Origin: Coniella vitis
Lineage: Eukaryota > Ascomycota > Sordariomycetes > Diaporthales > Schizoparmaceae
Length of the DNA stretch: 64,000 nucleotides
NCBI GenBank assembly: GCA_011317545.1
Contig: WUJK01000007.1
Span: 558,001 to 622,000 of the forward strand
Direction: 5' to 3'
The notes below the pieces were generated by a model. It searched no databases, was not told where the DNA came from, and was given only the letters and a program-made list of their open reading frames with translations. Shown here one piece after another: positions 52,229 through 64,000 of the stretch. Within the stretch, counting starts at the first letter, position 1, and each line of letters starts with the position of its first letter. A program made the translations under genes and the position numbers.

Positions 52229-53068
52229 TCAACCACTGGCTGAAGCCATTTTCCGTCTCTTGCTTCGCTCTTCCTGCTCAGCCAAGACTTTGGCAGTCAG
52301 GGACGCTGTTAACGGGTTGTTGATACCACTAGATCGACTGGCTGTCTCTTCTTTTTGACGCTTCGGCGCTTTGGACTGTGTCTTGGCATCACTTGTTCCA
52401 TTCGCATCCTGGTCTTCAGCCTTGCGCTTCTTCTTCTTGTTACTCTTGTCTGCTTTCCTGCTGTGTGTTAGCCCTTGGGCACGCAAGGTCTCCATCCTCT
52501 TGCTGAGCCGAGCCAACTCAGCCTCCTCAATTGGTAATATGGGGATAATGTCTTGGTCCTCAAAGGGCCCACTACACTCTGGACAGTTATGCTCCTGGTC
52601 GGTGATTTCCTTGATTGCCACTTCAGCAAAAACATGACCACACGGCACGATATACACAGCCTTGGTGGCAGGTCCCAGTTCCTTAAGACTGACAGGGCAA
52701 GCCCAAATTTCTTTGGACTTGGCATCGGCTGGCTTGTAGCGCTTGAAATTGAGCCTGACAATATCTCGCAAACTCTTGATTCCCGTCGATGAGAATGTCA
52801 TGTCGTGGCCGTTTGCTTTTTCTTCTGCCTCTGGATCGACTTCACTGGGAATCAAGCCCTTGAGGATGGACTCGTAATTGTATAAGCGGCCCCTCCAGTC
52901 GGAGGCGACGTTTTCCATGTCGAGTGGCTCGGATGATAAGGGGTCGTGTGTCCAGGCATGGCTGAGAGACTCGAGAGCGGTGGCTTTCAGCTCGCTGACG
53001 GTCGGGTTGCGCGCGGCTTCTTTAACGAGCTCGCGACGCTTTGGGATTGATCCACCATCATTACCCAT
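52229..53068 (-). CDS. RTF2: Replication termination factor 2 (Rtf2 family)
   Basis: An intronless gene of 279 aa. Rtf2 acts at replication fork barriers and in fission yeast also in splicing-linked fork pausing. The N-terminus MGNDGGSIPKRRELVKEAAR is the family signature. The modified RING-like zinc finger lies at about residues 120-175 (WACPVSLKEL, VYIVPCGHVFAEVAI, NCPECSGPF), with fewer metal ligands than a true RING. The C-terminal third is Lys/Arg-rich with several nuclear localisation-type clusters (KADKSNKKKKRKAED). It is head-to-head with TOR, 766 nt between start codons. Confidence 0.93.
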   Translation of the reverse strand: MGNDGGSIPKRRELVKEAARNPTVSELKATALESLSHAWTHDPLSSEPLDMENVASDWRGRLYNYESILKGLIPSEVDPEAEEKANGHDMTFSSTGIKSLRDIVRLNFKRYKPADAKSKEIWACPVSLKELGPATKAVYIVPCGHVFAEVAIKEITDQEHNCPECSGPFEDQDIIPILPIEEAELARLSKRMETLRAQGLTHSRKADKSNKKKKRKAEDQDANGTSDAKTQSKAPKRQKEETASRSSGINNPLTASLTAKVLAEQEERSKRRKMASASG

Positions 53069-53834
53069 CGTGACGAGCGGGAGCAGGAATCAGGAATTGC
53101 GAAAGTGGTGTTTCTGCTTCGTTGTGGTTACGAGTGGATGTGTCAAGTCTCGATTGGAGGTTGCTAGCGCGAAGTTGCGCAAACCGTCCTCTGGGGAAAT
53201 GGTCAGTGGGCTAAATGGGGAAGCAAACGGTGACAGTCCGATAAGCGATAAGAGCTGGAACCCTGTCCTTGCCTCCAGGTACCAGGCATGGAAGTACATG
53301 CCTGGAAACACATCTAGGTACCTAGGTATCTTCTGGGTTCCTTGGGCTTTCTGGCACTTTACTATGCACAGCAGGCCCCCATGTTGCTCGGCTGCTGTGA
53401 CGACTTTCCACAAAGGTGAGGGCGCACTCGGTGAAGGCGCAACCACTTATCGACAGGAGCTCCTACAATTAGAGCCAGCCCGTCAAACACTTGGTCTGCT
53501 TCTTGTTCAGTTTATTTTCTTTTATTCACAAACCACTTCGACTAGGCAGCTCCAACAATCCCAAGTGCAGCCTGCCCCTCCCCCTTCCACCAGCGCCTCC
53601 CATTGAGGAGCCCAGACCCAATCGCGACCTTCATTTCCACGTCCCTGACCTGCATCCATTGCCGTGTTTTGTCGACAACCGCCGCTTTCTGAACCAAAGA
53701 CAAGGGTGTCCTGCACATTCACGCGATCCCATGCAACCTGTCTAGCTCGACATCACTGCGGGCACTCAAGAATGCGATAGGCCCCTTCGGACGTTTACTG
53801 GAGGGGCGAGCCACCCCCACCATTCATACCCAAT
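53069..53834. other. Divergent intergenic region, RTF2 / TOR
   Basis: 766 nt containing both promoters. Around 53311-53330 it has overlapping palindromes CTAGGTACCTAG and TACCTAGGTA. From about 53520 it is CT-rich, fitting the TOR 5' UTR. A plus-strand frame of 242 codons (52878-53606) overlaps RTF2 antisense and is not supported as a gene. Confidence 0.45.
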
Positions 53835-56800
53835 ATGACAAGTCAGACATCTCGCCCCCTCGACATTGCGCTCGAGAGCTTAGATGGCCTTGTCAAAGAA
53901 ATCAAGTCGAGAACTATATCGGAGGACCAGCGCAAAAGATTCGCGCTCAAACTTCGAGAAGTTGCGGCGGTGTGCCAGCGCGGTAGGGTAGCTCCCTGAT
54001 GATAAACGCGAACACCATCATCTCGCCATTCCTGAACTGCAGGAATCAAGCTAATCTGTCTTCCAACAGATCTCTCTCAAGACCATTTCGTGATCTTTCT
54101 TGCCCAGGTACAAAAAGCCATTAGCAGCCTCATCATCCATGGCAGCGACACGGCCGAGCGCCTCGGCGGCATCTACATTGTCGACGTCCTCGTCGACTTT
54201 GATGGCGTCGACATGGCCACGAAATACACCCGCTTTACACAGAATCTCCGCCAGGTATTACGAGGCAAGGACATAAACCCAATGCGGCCCGCCGCAGAAG
54301 TCCTGGGAAAGCTGTGTCGGCCCGGCGGATCCATCATTTCCGAGCTAGTCGAGGCTGAGACCAAGAATGCGCTCGAATGGCTGCAGTCTGACCGCATTGA
54401 AGAGAGGAGATATAGCGCAGTCCTTGTTCTTCGCGAGCTAGCCAGAAGTGCACCCACTCTCATGTACACCTACGTCGGCATGGTCCTCGACCTGCTGTGG
54501 GCTGGTCTCAAGGACCAGCGGCACCTGATTCGGGCTACGTCTGCCGAAGCCGTGAGCGCCTGCTTCCGAATCATGAGGGAGCGCGATCAGGAGTTGAAGC
54601 ACCTCTGGATGGATAAGATGTTTACGGAGGCTATGTCATCTCTCAATGTCGGCTCCGTGGAATACATCCACGCGTCTCTACTAGTTCTCAAAGAGCTCCT
54701 GGAGCAGGGTGGCATGTTCATGCAGAACCACTACCAAGAGACGTGCGACATCGTGTCTCGGTTCAAGGACCATCGCGATCCTACCATCCGCAAGACTGTT
54801 GTATTCCTGATACCTGATCTGGCCGATTACGCACCCAATGAGTTCGCGACTACAAGGCTGCATACATTCATGCTTCATCTCTCAGGCATGCTCAAGAAGG
54901 AGAAGGAGCGTAATGACGCTTTCCTTGCTATCGGAAACATTGCCAATGCTGTGAAGAGCGCCATTGCGCCGTACCTGGATGGTGTGCTCATCTACGTGCG
55001 TGAAGGCCTCAGCTATTCTTCTCGCAAGCGCGGCTCTGTCGACCCAGTATTTGATTGTATCAGTCGGCTCGCGGTTGCCGTTGGTCAAACCTTGAGCAAG
55101 TACATGGAAGCGCTCTTGGGCCCCATTTTTGCTTGTGAACTTACTCCCAAACTCACCCAAGCTCTTGTGGACATGGCTTTCTACATACCACCTGTCAAGG
55201 CTACCATCCAAGAGCGTTTGCTTGATATGCTCAGCAAAGTTCTTTGCGGCCAGCCATTCAAACCGCTAGGTGCACCTCAGCCAAACACGCTTCCATCGGT
55301 GCCGGTCATCCAGAAAGATCCCAAGGACCCGCTTGCGTACGAACATAGAAAGGCTGAAATCAAGCTGGCACTTAACACTCTGGGCAGTTTTGACTTCTCA
55401 GGTATGATTTGAGGTCTTCTTGCTTCCTGTTAATACTGTTAACTAACCTGATCATCTTAGGCCATGTGCTGAATGAGTTCGTGCGAGATGTGGCCATCAA
55501 GTACGTCGAAGATGATGATCCCGAAATACGGGAAGCAGCCGCCCTGACTTGTTGTCAACTCTACGTTCGCGATCCCATTGTGAACCAAACAAGTTACCAC
55601 GCACTTGCTGTGGTAGGCGAGGTCATTGAGAAGCTGCTCACAGTCGGCGTCTCTGACCTGGACCCCGGCATTCGCCGTACTGTCCTTGCCGCCCTCGACG
55701 AACGATTTGATCGCCATCTATCCAAGGCTGAAAACATTCGTACCTTGTTCTTCGCCCTTAACGATGAACAGTTCCCTATCAGAGAAGTGGCCATTTCGAT
55801 TATCGGGAGATTAGCGCGATACAACCCGGCATATGTTGCCCCATCACTCCGCAAGACCTTGATACAAATGTTAACAGAACTTGAATTTTCTGATGTGGCG
55901 AGGAACAAGGAAGAGAGCGCCAAGTTACTTTCGCTCCTGGTTCAGAATGCTCAGGAAATCATTCACCCATATGTGGATGCCATGGTGAAGGTGCTTTTGC
56001 CCAAAGCCAGTGACCCAACCCCCTCTGTTGCGGCTACGATCCTCAAAGCCTTGGGTGAGCTGTGTGCTGTGGGCGGAGAGGACATGCTGCCGTACAAGGA
56101 CGACCTCATGCCCATAATCATTGAGGCTCTGCAGGATCAGAGCTCAGCACAAAAGAGAGAAGCTGCACTGCACACACTGGGTCAACTGGCCAGCAATTCT
56201 GGATATGTCATTGACCCATATCTGGACTATCCTCAACTGCTTGAGCTGCTCCAGAACATCATTCGTGGTGAGGCCCAAAACGGTGCCTTGCGCCAGGAAA
56301 CCATCAAATTGCTCGGAATCTTGGGCGCGCTCGACCCCTACAGATATCAGGTAAGATGAGCTGGTCCCGAAAATACATTGGAAATATTTGCTAACAATAC
56401 GTAGCAAGTTGAAGAGCGGACACCAGAGATCCAACGACGTGTCGAATCCACGGCCATGACAGATGTCTCGCTGATGATGACAGGCTTGACTCCTTCCAAC
56501 AAAGAGTACTACCCTACCGTTGTCATCAATGCCCTTCTCAACATTCTCAAGGATCCGTCCTTGGTGTCATATCACGCTCAAGTCATCGAGGCCGTCATGA
56601 ACATCTTTCGAACGCTGGGCTTGGAATGTGTTTCTTTCCTTGACCGCATCATTCCCGCATTTCTTATGGTGATTCGCAGCACGGGCGGGCCAAGGCGAGA
56701 GTCCTATTTCAACCAACTTGCCACACTGGTCAGCATTGTTCGCCAGCACATCCGCAACTTTCTGCCAGAGATTGTTGAGGTTCTCCAAGAGTTTTGGGGA

Positions 56801-59800
56801 GAGTCGGCCGCCTTACAATCAACCATTTTGTCTCTTGTCGAGGCCATCTCACGCTCGCTTGAGGGCGAGTTCAAGGTGTACCTTGCAGGACTGCTACCGT
56901 TGATGCTGGGCGTCTTGGACCGAGAGGTTTCGGCTAAACGTATCGCGTCCGAAAAGGTTCTACATGCTTTCCTGGTGTTTGGCTCAAGTGCAGAGGAGTA
57001 CATGCACCTCATCATTCCAGTCATTGTCAGAACGTTTGAAAAGCCTAGCAATCCTACTTTTTTGCGTCGGTCAGCGATTGAGACTATTGGAAAAATCTCG
57101 CGGCAGGTCAATCTCAACGATTTCGCAGCCAAGATTATCCACCCCTTGACCAGAATCCTACAGGAGAATGACGCGACACTCCGGACAGCGGCTATGGAGA
57201 CACTCTGCGCTCTGATTCAGCAGCTGGGGCGCGACTACTTGCACTTCTCGCATACGGTTGGCAAGATATTGCGAGACAATGGTATACAACACGCCAATTA
57301 TGACTTGCTAGTCAATCGCCTTAAGGAGGGCGGCGTGCTACCGCAAGACCTCAGCTCCGAGGTGCGATTCGTGGACCAGGTCGACGCCACTCCTTTTGCC
57401 GACCTAGGCACCAAGAAGCTCGAGATGAATGCTATACATCTCAAATCAGCTTGGGACACCCGAGGCAAATCTACCAAAGAGGACTGGCAAGAATGGCTGC
57501 GCCGCTTCAGCACGACCCTGCTGACAGAGTCACCAAACCATGCTTTGCGAGCATGTGCGCAGTTGGCAAGCGTATACTTGCCACTTGCACGCGAACTTTT
57601 CAATTCCGCATTCGTTAGTTGCTGGAGTGATCTCTATGAGTCATTTCAAGAGGAACTTATCTTGAACCTCGAGAATGCTATCAAATCTGAGAATGTGACA
57701 CCCGATCTCCTCAACCTGCTACTGCACTTGGCAGAGTTCATGGAGCATGACGACAAGGCTTTGCCAATTGATATCAGAGTACTGGGCAGAGAGGCAGCTC
57801 GTTGCCATGCTTATGCCAAAGCCCTCCATTACAAGGAGCTGGAATTTCTGCAAGACCAGAGCAGCGGGGCCGTTGAAGCGCTCATTGTCATCAATAACCA
57901 ACTTCAGCAATCCGATGCCGCCATTGGTATCCTTCGTAAGGCGCAGCTATACAAGGATGGTATCCAGCTGCGAGAGACTTGGTTCGAGAAGCTGGAGAGA
58001 TGGGAGGAAGCCCTGGCTTTCTACGATAAGCGCGAGGCCGAGGTGCCAGATGAGATGCCTGTCCCCGTTGAGATTGTGATGGGCAAGATGCGCTGCCTAC
58101 ACGCTCTAGGCGAATGGGATGCTTTGGGCCAACTGACAAGCGACACTTGGGCAAACTCGTCGCCCGAGGTTCAGCGTCTGATTGCTCCGCTTGCGACTAC
58201 GGCTGCATGGGGTCTTGGAAAATGGGATTCCATGGACAACTACCTGCAATCACTCAAGCGATTCTCACCAGACAGGGCTTTCTTTGGTGCGATCCTAGCA
58301 CTCCACCGCAACCAATTCAGAGAGGCCGCTCAGAATATTGAGCATGCCCGTGAAGGTCTCGACACAGAACTCAGCGCATTGGTTAGCGAGTCCTACAACC
58401 GAGCGTACCAGGTGATTGTGCGGGTGCAAATGCTGGCAGAACTGGAAGAACTCATTGTCTACAAACAAACTGATGAGAAGAAACAAGCCACACTGCGTCG
58501 CACCTGGGAGCAACGTCTCAAGGGCTGCCAGCGATATGTCGACGTTTGGCAGAGGATGCTGCGACTACGGTCCTTGGTCATGACCCCAAAGGAGAACATG
58601 CAGATGTGGATCAAGTTTGCAAACCTCTGTCGCAAATCAGGACGCATGGGCATCGCCGAAAAGTCATTAAAGCAGCTCATTGGCAGTGACGCACCCTTGG
58701 AGACTATGATACCATACTGGAACGAGAGAAGTAACGCACGACCAAATGTCCCAAGTCAGGTCGTTTATGCCGTTCTCAAGTATCAGTGGGAGCTTGGTCA
58801 GCAGCCGGCCCACAGAGGCTCGGACATTTCAGAGAAAGCGCTGAGGTGCTTGTGTTTGTTTACTGCAGAATCTGCAAAGTCTTTTGAGTATGCCAGGGCA
58901 GCCAGTCAGTCGCACGCTAATGGCGACCCGGCCTTCATGAACCAGGCTTATGGATATCCTGACCATGCGGGCCATGAAGCTTTTCAAGCCAACTACCAAC
59001 CAAGAATGTCGGTGGATGAAGCAGCCCTCCTGGCAAAGTGCTATCTGCGTCAAGGTGAATGGATGATTGCGCTGCACAAGGACGACTGGCAGCATACCCA
59101 CGTCAGAGAGACATTAACGTGCTATTCACAAGCCACCAAGTACAACTCGCGATGGTACAAGGCGTGGCATGCTTGGGCACTGGCAAACTTCGAGGTGGTC
59201 CAAGCAATCCTGGCCCGAGCTGACGGCAGTCCTGCACGTATCGACCACACGATCGTGGCCAACCACGTGGTCCCGGCTGTACACGGCTTCTTTGAGTCCA
59301 TTTCGTTGTCCAAGGGAAGCTCTCTGCAGGATACGCTCCGTCTTCTGACGCTTTGGCTGACGCATGGCGGATACTCCGAGGTCAATGCGGCCGTAACCGA
59401 AGGCTTCACACGTGTGAGCGTCGATACTTGGCTCGAAGTGATTCCCCAGCTTATTGCACGCATCAATCAACCAAACAAGCGAGTGCAGCAGTCGGTACAC
59501 CACCTGTTGGCAGACGTGGGCAGGGCTCATCCACAGGCTCTGGTCTACCCGCTTACAGTCGCAATGAAATCTTGGCAAGGAAGTCGTCGCTCACGATCTG
59601 CAGCGCAGATTATGGACAGTATGCGGCAGCATAGCGCGAAGCTTGTCGAACAGGCGGAGCTGGTTAGTCACGAGCTCATCCGTGTTGCCGTGCTGTGGCA
59701 TGAGCTGTGGCATGAAGGCCTTGAGGAAGCGTCTCGCTTGTACTTTGTTGTCCATAACATTGATGGCATGTTTGCTGCCCTCGAGCCACTCCACCAGCTC

Positions 59801-61471
59801 CTGGATAGGGGTCCTGAAACACTTAGGGAGATATCCTTTGTCCAGACATTTGGCCGTGACCTTACGGAGGCCAGGGAATGGTGTCGGCAGTACGAACTCA
59901 GTCGTGATTTGAATGACCTCAACCAAGCCTGGGATCTCTATTACCAAGTCTACCGGCGCATCTATCGGCAGCTGCCGCAGATGACTTCCCTTGAGCTTAC
60001 ATACTGCTCGCCCAAGCTGCTCGAGGCTAGAGACCTCGACCTTGCAGTACCGGGCACGTACCGCAGCGGACATCCTATTGTGCGCATCATGTCCTTTGAC
60101 TCGACGTTTAGCGTTATTAGCAGCAAGCAACGTCCGAGAAAACTGAACGTGAATGGAAGTGACGGCGTGTCGTATACCTTCCTCCTCAAGGGACACGAAG
60201 ACATTCGGCAAGACGAACGTGTCATGCAGCTCTTCGGCCTGTGCAATACCCTTTTGGCAAACGACTCCGAGTGCTACAAACGTCATCTCAATATCCAGAG
60301 GTACCCAGCCATTCCGCTCAGCCATAGTTCGGGTTTGCTGGGTTGGGTGCCCAACAGTGATACTGTGCACATGTTGATCAGGGAATATCGCGAGAGTCGC
60401 AAGATTCTGTTGAACATTGAGCATCGCATCATGCTGCAGATGGCGCCGGATTATGACAATTTGACGCTCATGGAGAAGGTGGAGGTGTTTGGCTACGCCT
60501 TGGACAACACCACGGGCCAAGATTTGTACCGTGTGTTGTGGCTAAAGAGCAAGAGCTCTGAGGCGTGGCTTGAACGGCGTACCAACTATACCCGCAGCTT
60601 GGGTGTGATGAGTATGGTAGGCTACATTCTCGGCCTCGGCGATCGTCACCCGTCCAACTTAATGTTGGACAGAATCACCGGCAAGATCATTCACATTGAT
60701 TTCGGTGATTGCTTTGAGGTTGCCATGAAGCGTGAAAAGTATCCCGAGAGGGTGCCATTCCGTCTCACGCGCATGCTTACCTATGCTATGGAGGTTTCCA
60801 ATATTGAGGGAAGCTTCCGCATCACGTGCGAGCATGTCATGAGGGTTCTCAGAGACAACAAGGAGAGTGTAATGGCCGTCTTGGAAGCTGTGAGTCACTA
60901 ATCCACATGATGCTTTACTATATTGAATCCGAGTTCTTTTGCTGACCTTTGTTTTTCAATTTCTTTTTTTTTTTAGTTCATCCACGACCCTCTCTTGACT
61001 TGGCGCCTGACCAATGCGGCCAGCCCTGCGGGTCCCAACTTCAAGTCGGACCTGGAAGATGCACTTGTTGGCCCTGACGGCAATAGAGGCCGTCGTCCAT
61101 CCGTTCTTGAGGCTGATCATGCTGCTCTTCGCGAAGCCCAAGCTGCTGTCGGCAATGCTGAAGGAGGCATGCCAGGCGGGCCTCCAAGCTCCAGGGCGCG
61201 CACACGCACAAACTCATCAGCGGGTGTGCCGGCCAGCTTGGACATGAACGGAGCCAACGGCATCAACGGCCAGCAGAACCAAGATCCGACCGAGATACAG
61301 AATGCTCGTGCACTCGAGGTCTTGGATCGGGTGTCGCAGAAGCTGACTGGAAGGGATTTCAAGCCAGGCGAGGAGCTGGACGTTCTTACGCAGGTAGACA
61401 AGCTCATTGTTGAGGCGACTAAACTGGAGAATCTGTGCCAGCACTACATTGGTTGGTGCAGTTTCTGGTAG
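53835..61471 (+). CDS. TOR1: TOR serine/threonine kinase (PIKK family)
   Basis: Exons 53835-53982, 54070-55401, 55461-56350, 56405-60889 and 60977-61471 give 2449 aa, the full size for a fungal TOR. TOR is the catalytic core of TORC1/TORC2, coupling nutrients to ribosome synthesis, autophagy and growth. Order: N-terminal HEAT repeats (to about residue 1200); the FAT domain; FRB at about 1880-1979 (ELIRVAVLWHELWHEGLEEA, with Ser1900 in SRLYF at the rapamycin-contact position); a PI3K-like kinase domain at about 2060-2320 (GHEDIRQDERVMQLFGLCN, catalytic GDRHPSN with Asp2203, DFG with Asp2222); a Gly/Ser/Asn-rich insertion; and the 33-residue FATC ending ENLCQHYIGWCSFW. FRB residues look rapamycin-sensitive. 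All five exons join in phase; the last intron ends in a long poly-T tract before TAG. Most filamentous fungi have one TOR. Confidence 0.97.
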
Positions 61472-62089
61472 AGGGGGGTTAAAGAGATTGTGGCAAATGA
61501 CAATTGCTCGCATATCTGCCGGATTGTTGCACATGGAGAGCAAGAAAATTAGAGACTACGAGATAGTAGTCTCCACAACACGCAACGCATTGGAGGTTCT
61601 GCATGGAGTTATGGTTGGACTGGGCATTCTTTTCGTGGGAGGTCTGGCGTGGGAAAGGGCGTCTTTTGTTCGCGCCCGATTTCTCTCATCCGTCCGTTTT
61701 TGCTGTTAGGCTTTTCTTTGCGCACGCAGACGGGGTACTCAAAAATTGACTGACCTTTGGTGAGGCAAAATGCGATGGCTCATTTCAGGCGTGAACAAGA
61801 AACATTGACTTGCAAGATAGGTATCCATTGTTCACTTGCTTGACCTGGTGTTACTTGGTTGGCACTTGATATCATCACAATTCTGCAGAAATCATGATTG
61901 GTCCGAGCAAAGTGCTAGACCCGGTTTTCCCGTCACTGGACCACAAATGATTCGTGTCTTGGTTGAAGTTGGCTTGTCGACGCGTTGACGCTCAATAGAT
62001 TTCACCAGCACACTGGCGTTTGGACCGGCATTCTGAACGATCTGGATATCCTCGATACCGTTCAGTCCTTTTGAAACTCATTAAGAACC
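61472..62089. other. Intergenic between TOR and the GH71 gene
   Basis: It holds the TOR 3' UTR and the GH71 promoter. No coding region or repeat is supported. Confidence 0.45.
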
Positions 62090-64000
62090 ATGCGGCGACT
62101 TGCACGGGAGTTGTTTCACAGGAATGAGAAGGCGGAACATCATCACCGCCATCCGAAGCACCACAGCCCTGACCAAGAGCAGGAGTACAAGCAGCACCAC
62201 CATGGATCAGCAAGACCACGTAGGTCGCCCCCTTCGTCTTTCACTTCGGCTCTCACCCTCATTTACCTTGATTGGTCACTGTACATGGCTCAGCGTCGAA
62301 TGGCTGATCAGTTGACGCTCTTACTGAGTTACAGCTCGAATGGTTTTTGCACACTACATGGTGAGTTTTCTTTTTCCGAGTTACTTCGATTTACAGCTTT
62401 ATCTACCTGTTCTCCCCTCGTGTAAAGGAAGATAGACAGATCCTGACTCCTTATCCTAATCCTCTCACCTTCACGAACCAATTGACTGTTTTTTTTTTTT
62501 CTTTCTTCAAAACCCATAAAATGTTTCCACTATCACATTATTCACCTGTTGCTCCGAGGAAACAAAAAAACACAGGTTGGACTCACGTGCGACCAAACGC
62601 TCCAAGATTGGACCCACGACATCCGCGCGGCGCAAGCAGCCTGCATCGATGGCTTTGCGCTGAACATCGGCCCGCGTGATCCATACACGCTCACGCAGCT
62701 GCGATTGGCTTTTGAAGCGGCAGAGGGGTTTCACCGAGAGAGTCGGCGGGGTGGTGATGTTGATGTTGGTGAGGAGGAGCGTTGTGAGGAATTATGGCAA
62801 CGGCAACAACCCTCTCCCTTTGTGCTCTTCTTGTCGTTTGACATGGCTGCGGGTGAATGGAGCGTGGAGCAAGTTGTTGAGCTGTTGAAGGAGCTGACGC
62901 GGTCACCTGTGTATTATCATCGCGTGGAAGCAAAAGAAGACGGCGGGCGTGGTCGAGGGAGGGCAATGGTGTCGACGTTTGAAGGGCCTGGGTGGGCTGA
63001 GAATTGGGAGATTGTACGAAGAGAAATGGGAGATCGTGGTGATGGAGATGGCAGTGGTGATGGTGATGGTGATGGTGGGATCCTTCTGGTCCCAGACTGG
63101 AGCTCGCTGGGGCCACACGGTGTAGCTGGGAAGTTGGGTCTGATTGACGGGGCATTCTCGTGGGCTGCGTGGCCGCGGGCGGGGGAGGAGAGGATGAGCT
63201 GTGGTGAGGATAGAGAGTATTTGAGGGTGTTGAAGGGGAAAGAGAAGGTGTATATGGCGGGTGTGAGCCCTTGGTTCTATACGAGTGAGTTGTTCTGTTC
63301 TTCCTCCCCAGCTTCTGTTACCCTTGCAAGCAGGCGTGGGTGTGGTTACGATGGCGATGCTGGCTTTGCTAAGCTCTGCGAGTGGTGTTAGGACTACCGC
63401 AATGGAACAAGAACTGGTACTCGTCCAGCGAGAGGCTATGGTATGATCGCTGGATGCAGATCTTGGAGCTTCGACCGGATTACGTCCAAATCATCACATG
63501 TAAGCCACTGGTGTTTTTTACCAACCAACAACCCCCTTTTCCATCCAAACAGGATATCTATCTCAAGCCATGAGACACAGAAACCGGACTGTCTCATACC
63601 AGGGAGACTCTTGACTGATACTGACTACTTGTCTTTTCTTTTTTCCCCTCTTTTGAACATGTTTAGGGAACGACTTTGGCGAATCAAGTTACATCTGCGA
63701 CGGCCCTCACCGTCCATCGCAGATTGTGCCCGGCGCAGGGACGTATGTTCCCAATCACTCGCATGCTGCATTTCGCGCTACCTTGCCGTACTTGATCCAG
63801 GCGTACAAGGCTGGTGGATCCAACGCCGGTCCTTCTCCTGCACCTGCGCAAGACTGTGCCATTGCATGGTATCGGACAACACTGGCGCGATGTGGCCCAG
63901 ATGGAGGTACAGTACAGTCCGGAGCGTTTCTTGCTTTCTCCCCCCCTCCCCCAAGCTATAACCCAACGACGCCCCCTTGTTGTTGCTGGAAAGTATACCA
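62090..64000 (+). CDS. Glycoside hydrolase family 71 alpha-1,3-glucanase-like, 3' partial
   Basis: Exons 62090-62219, 62335-62360 (26 nt), 62576-63284, 63392-63499 and 63667 onward; the gene runs off the window. GH71 enzymes hydrolyse alpha-1,3-glucan (mutan) in fungal cell walls. The catalytic domain starts RMVFAHYM|VGLTCDQTLQDW, then IDGFALNIGPRDPYT, ILLVPDWSSLGP, GAFSWAAWP, YMAGVSPWFYT, LPQWNKNWYSSSERLWYDRW, YVQIITWNDFGESSYI, and a HAAFRATLPYLIQAYKAG segment. The WNDFGES motif and pattern are diagnostic. The first exon encodes a charged, His-rich tail (MRRLARELFHRNEKAEHHHR) instead of a signal peptide, which is odd for a wall hydrolase. A GTACAG at about 63917 could be another donor. An Asp/Gly repeat lies around 63040-63080. 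Confidence 0.85.

Noticed and set aside
59591..60520. 309-codon frame antisense to TOR
   Set aside because: It lies wholly inside the TOR kinase exon on the opposite strand; shadow frame of a conserved gene.

Overview
The window is nuclear DNA of a filamentous ascomycete. Short spliceosomal introns (about 60 to 470 nt, GT...AG with CTAAC-type branch sites) interrupt compact housekeeping genes with roughly balanced base composition. Gene content (SEC13, PEX20-type peroxin, CAF40, KIN1-type kinase, CYC3, GTB1, RTF2, TOR, GH71 glucanase) and protein character point to Pezizomycotina, most likely Sordariomycetes and probably Hypocreales. The order-level placement is inference. I see no bacterial operon, CRISPR array, rRNA or convincing tRNA.

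Layout. 0.36-1.6 kb (-): SEC13. 2.8-4.4 kb (+): a PEX20-like peroxin. 5.9-7.2 kb (+): CAF40/RCD1 of CCR4-NOT. 8.6-10.5 kb (-): a WHI2-like phosphatase activator whose first exon I could not fix. 11.5-13.8 kb (-): a GPATCH1-like G-patch protein. 16.0-18.9 kb (+): a KIN1/KIN2-type polarity kinase. 18.9-24.7 kb: a gene-poor, AT-rich island with low-complexity tracts; its one credible gene is an intron-containing RNase H-fold protein of retroelement type. 24.7-26.5 kb (-): a conserved fungal protein of unknown function. 26.5-29.0 kb: a long intergenic stretch with a minisatellite. 29.0-30.7 kb (+): GPI18. 31.3-33.8 kb (-): an ADCK2/Cqd1-like mitochondrial atypical kinase. 35.3-36.9 kb (+): a two-TM protein. 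37.6-39.3 kb (-): an RRM/lysine-rich nucleolar protein (NOP8-like). 40.2-41.2 kb (+): an unknown protein with an in-frame TAG, probably inside an intron. 41.9-43.1 kb (-): cytochrome c heme lyase. 43.7-44.8 kb (-) and 45.3-46.7 kb (+): a head-to-head pair, a PEP-hydrolase-like TIM barrel and a UPF0261 protein, the two halves of the plant Tm-1 protein. 46.9-47.8 kb (-): an NmrA-like reductase. 48.4-49.7 kb (-): a GCIP-domain protein. 50.2-52.0 kb (+): glucosidase II beta subunit. 52.2-53.1 kb (-): RTF2. 53.8-61.5 kb (+): full-length TOR kinase. 62.1-64.0 kb (+): a GH71 alpha-1,3-glucanase cut by the window end.

Together the genes cover secretion and ER quality control (SEC13, GTB1, GPI18), peroxisome import, mitochondrial cofactor and heme chemistry (ADCK2-like, CYC3), mRNA turnover and ribosome biogenesis, and growth control (TOR, WHI2-like, KIN1). 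This looks like a conserved core-chromosome region interrupted by one AT-rich island. The gene models were spliced by hand from phase, splice sites and protein continuity; exon coordinates are given in each entry. The more unusual observations are the Tm-1-like split pair, the RNase H gene in the island, several micro-exons (one consisting only of the SEC13 start codon), a GC-AG intron in CAF40, and short palindromes TACCTAGGTA recurring in noncoding DNA. I did not find anything I would call a wholly new system.
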